From JBBQKP01 sp038326995 (lineage in GTDB: Bacteria > Planctomycetota > Phycisphaerae > Tepidisphaerales > Tepidisphaeraceae), in assembly GCA_038326995.1 (NCBI GenBank), contig JBBQKP010000076.1:1-13985 (forward strand): a DNA stretch of 13,985 bases. Direction: 5' to 3'. Of the stretch, positions 13,932-13,985 are shown in pieces. The notes under the pieces are model-generated. The model was not told the DNA's origin and did no database searches. It worked only from the letters and a program-made list of their open reading frames with translations. The position numbers were made by a program, and so were the translations under genes. Positions within the stretch are counted from its first letter, which is position 1; every line of letters begins with the position of its first letter.

Positions 13932-13985
13932 ACCGAATTCGCTGTTGATCGGAAAACATAATGTTGAACGATGCGATAACGCAAA

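Noticed and set aside
1..13985. CRISPR array, tRNA, rRNA, insertion sequence or prophage genes
   Set aside because: Both strands were read for these. The only repeats are short tandem arrays and palindromes, with no spacer pattern, cloverleaf or transposase.

Overview
The window looks like chromosomal DNA from a Planctomycetota bacterium, probably of the Phycisphaerae. This is an inference from recalled family features: a type II pseudopilin with the N-terminal helix typical of that phylum, a UVR-type ClpC, GC-rich codon use, many genes without a Shine-Dalgarno sequence, and palindromic intergenic elements of a kind I recall from planctomycete genomes. Most of the gene content is ordinary housekeeping; the unusual signals lie mainly in the intergenic DNA.

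Layout. (1) 1-1677 is the 3' part of clpC, closed by a strong terminator and followed by 15-bp tandem repeats that run up to an outer-membrane beta-barrel gene (1802-2701). (2) 2702-2977 holds an 84-bp imperfect inverted repeat and a 22-bp palindrome, followed by sthA, a soluble pyridine nucleotide transhydrogenase (2978-4450). (3) 4451-6818 reads as an accessory block of visibly lower GC: an AbrB/PIN toxin-antitoxin pair (4513-5306), two strong hairpin terminators, and one pseudopilin gene on the minus strand (5649-6566) with its own promoter and Shine-Dalgarno. (4) 6819-8639 encodes a stand-alone HD-domain protein and a sigma-54-type activator without a sensor domain. The activator's likely promoter carries a 15-bp palindrome exactly inside the -35/-10 spacer. 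(5) 8640-11658 holds a 13-bp tandem repeat, an aldo/keto reductase and a class I fumarase. (6) 11659-11880 carries a long inverted repeat between convergent genes. The minus-strand pair of a LOG-family protein and an M20 amidohydrolase then fills the rest.

How the genes relate. Fumarase (TCA cycle), SthA (NADPH/NADH balance) and ClpC (protein quality control) are core functions that are neighbours but not an obvious operon. The toxin-antitoxin pair is translationally coupled by an ATGA overlap. M20 and LOG may be co-transcribed. I found no CRISPR array, rRNA, tRNA, transposase or integrase. I do not see a clear new defence or biosynthetic system. The best leads are the two palindromic elements, the activator's promoter/operator, and the apparent leaderless start signals.
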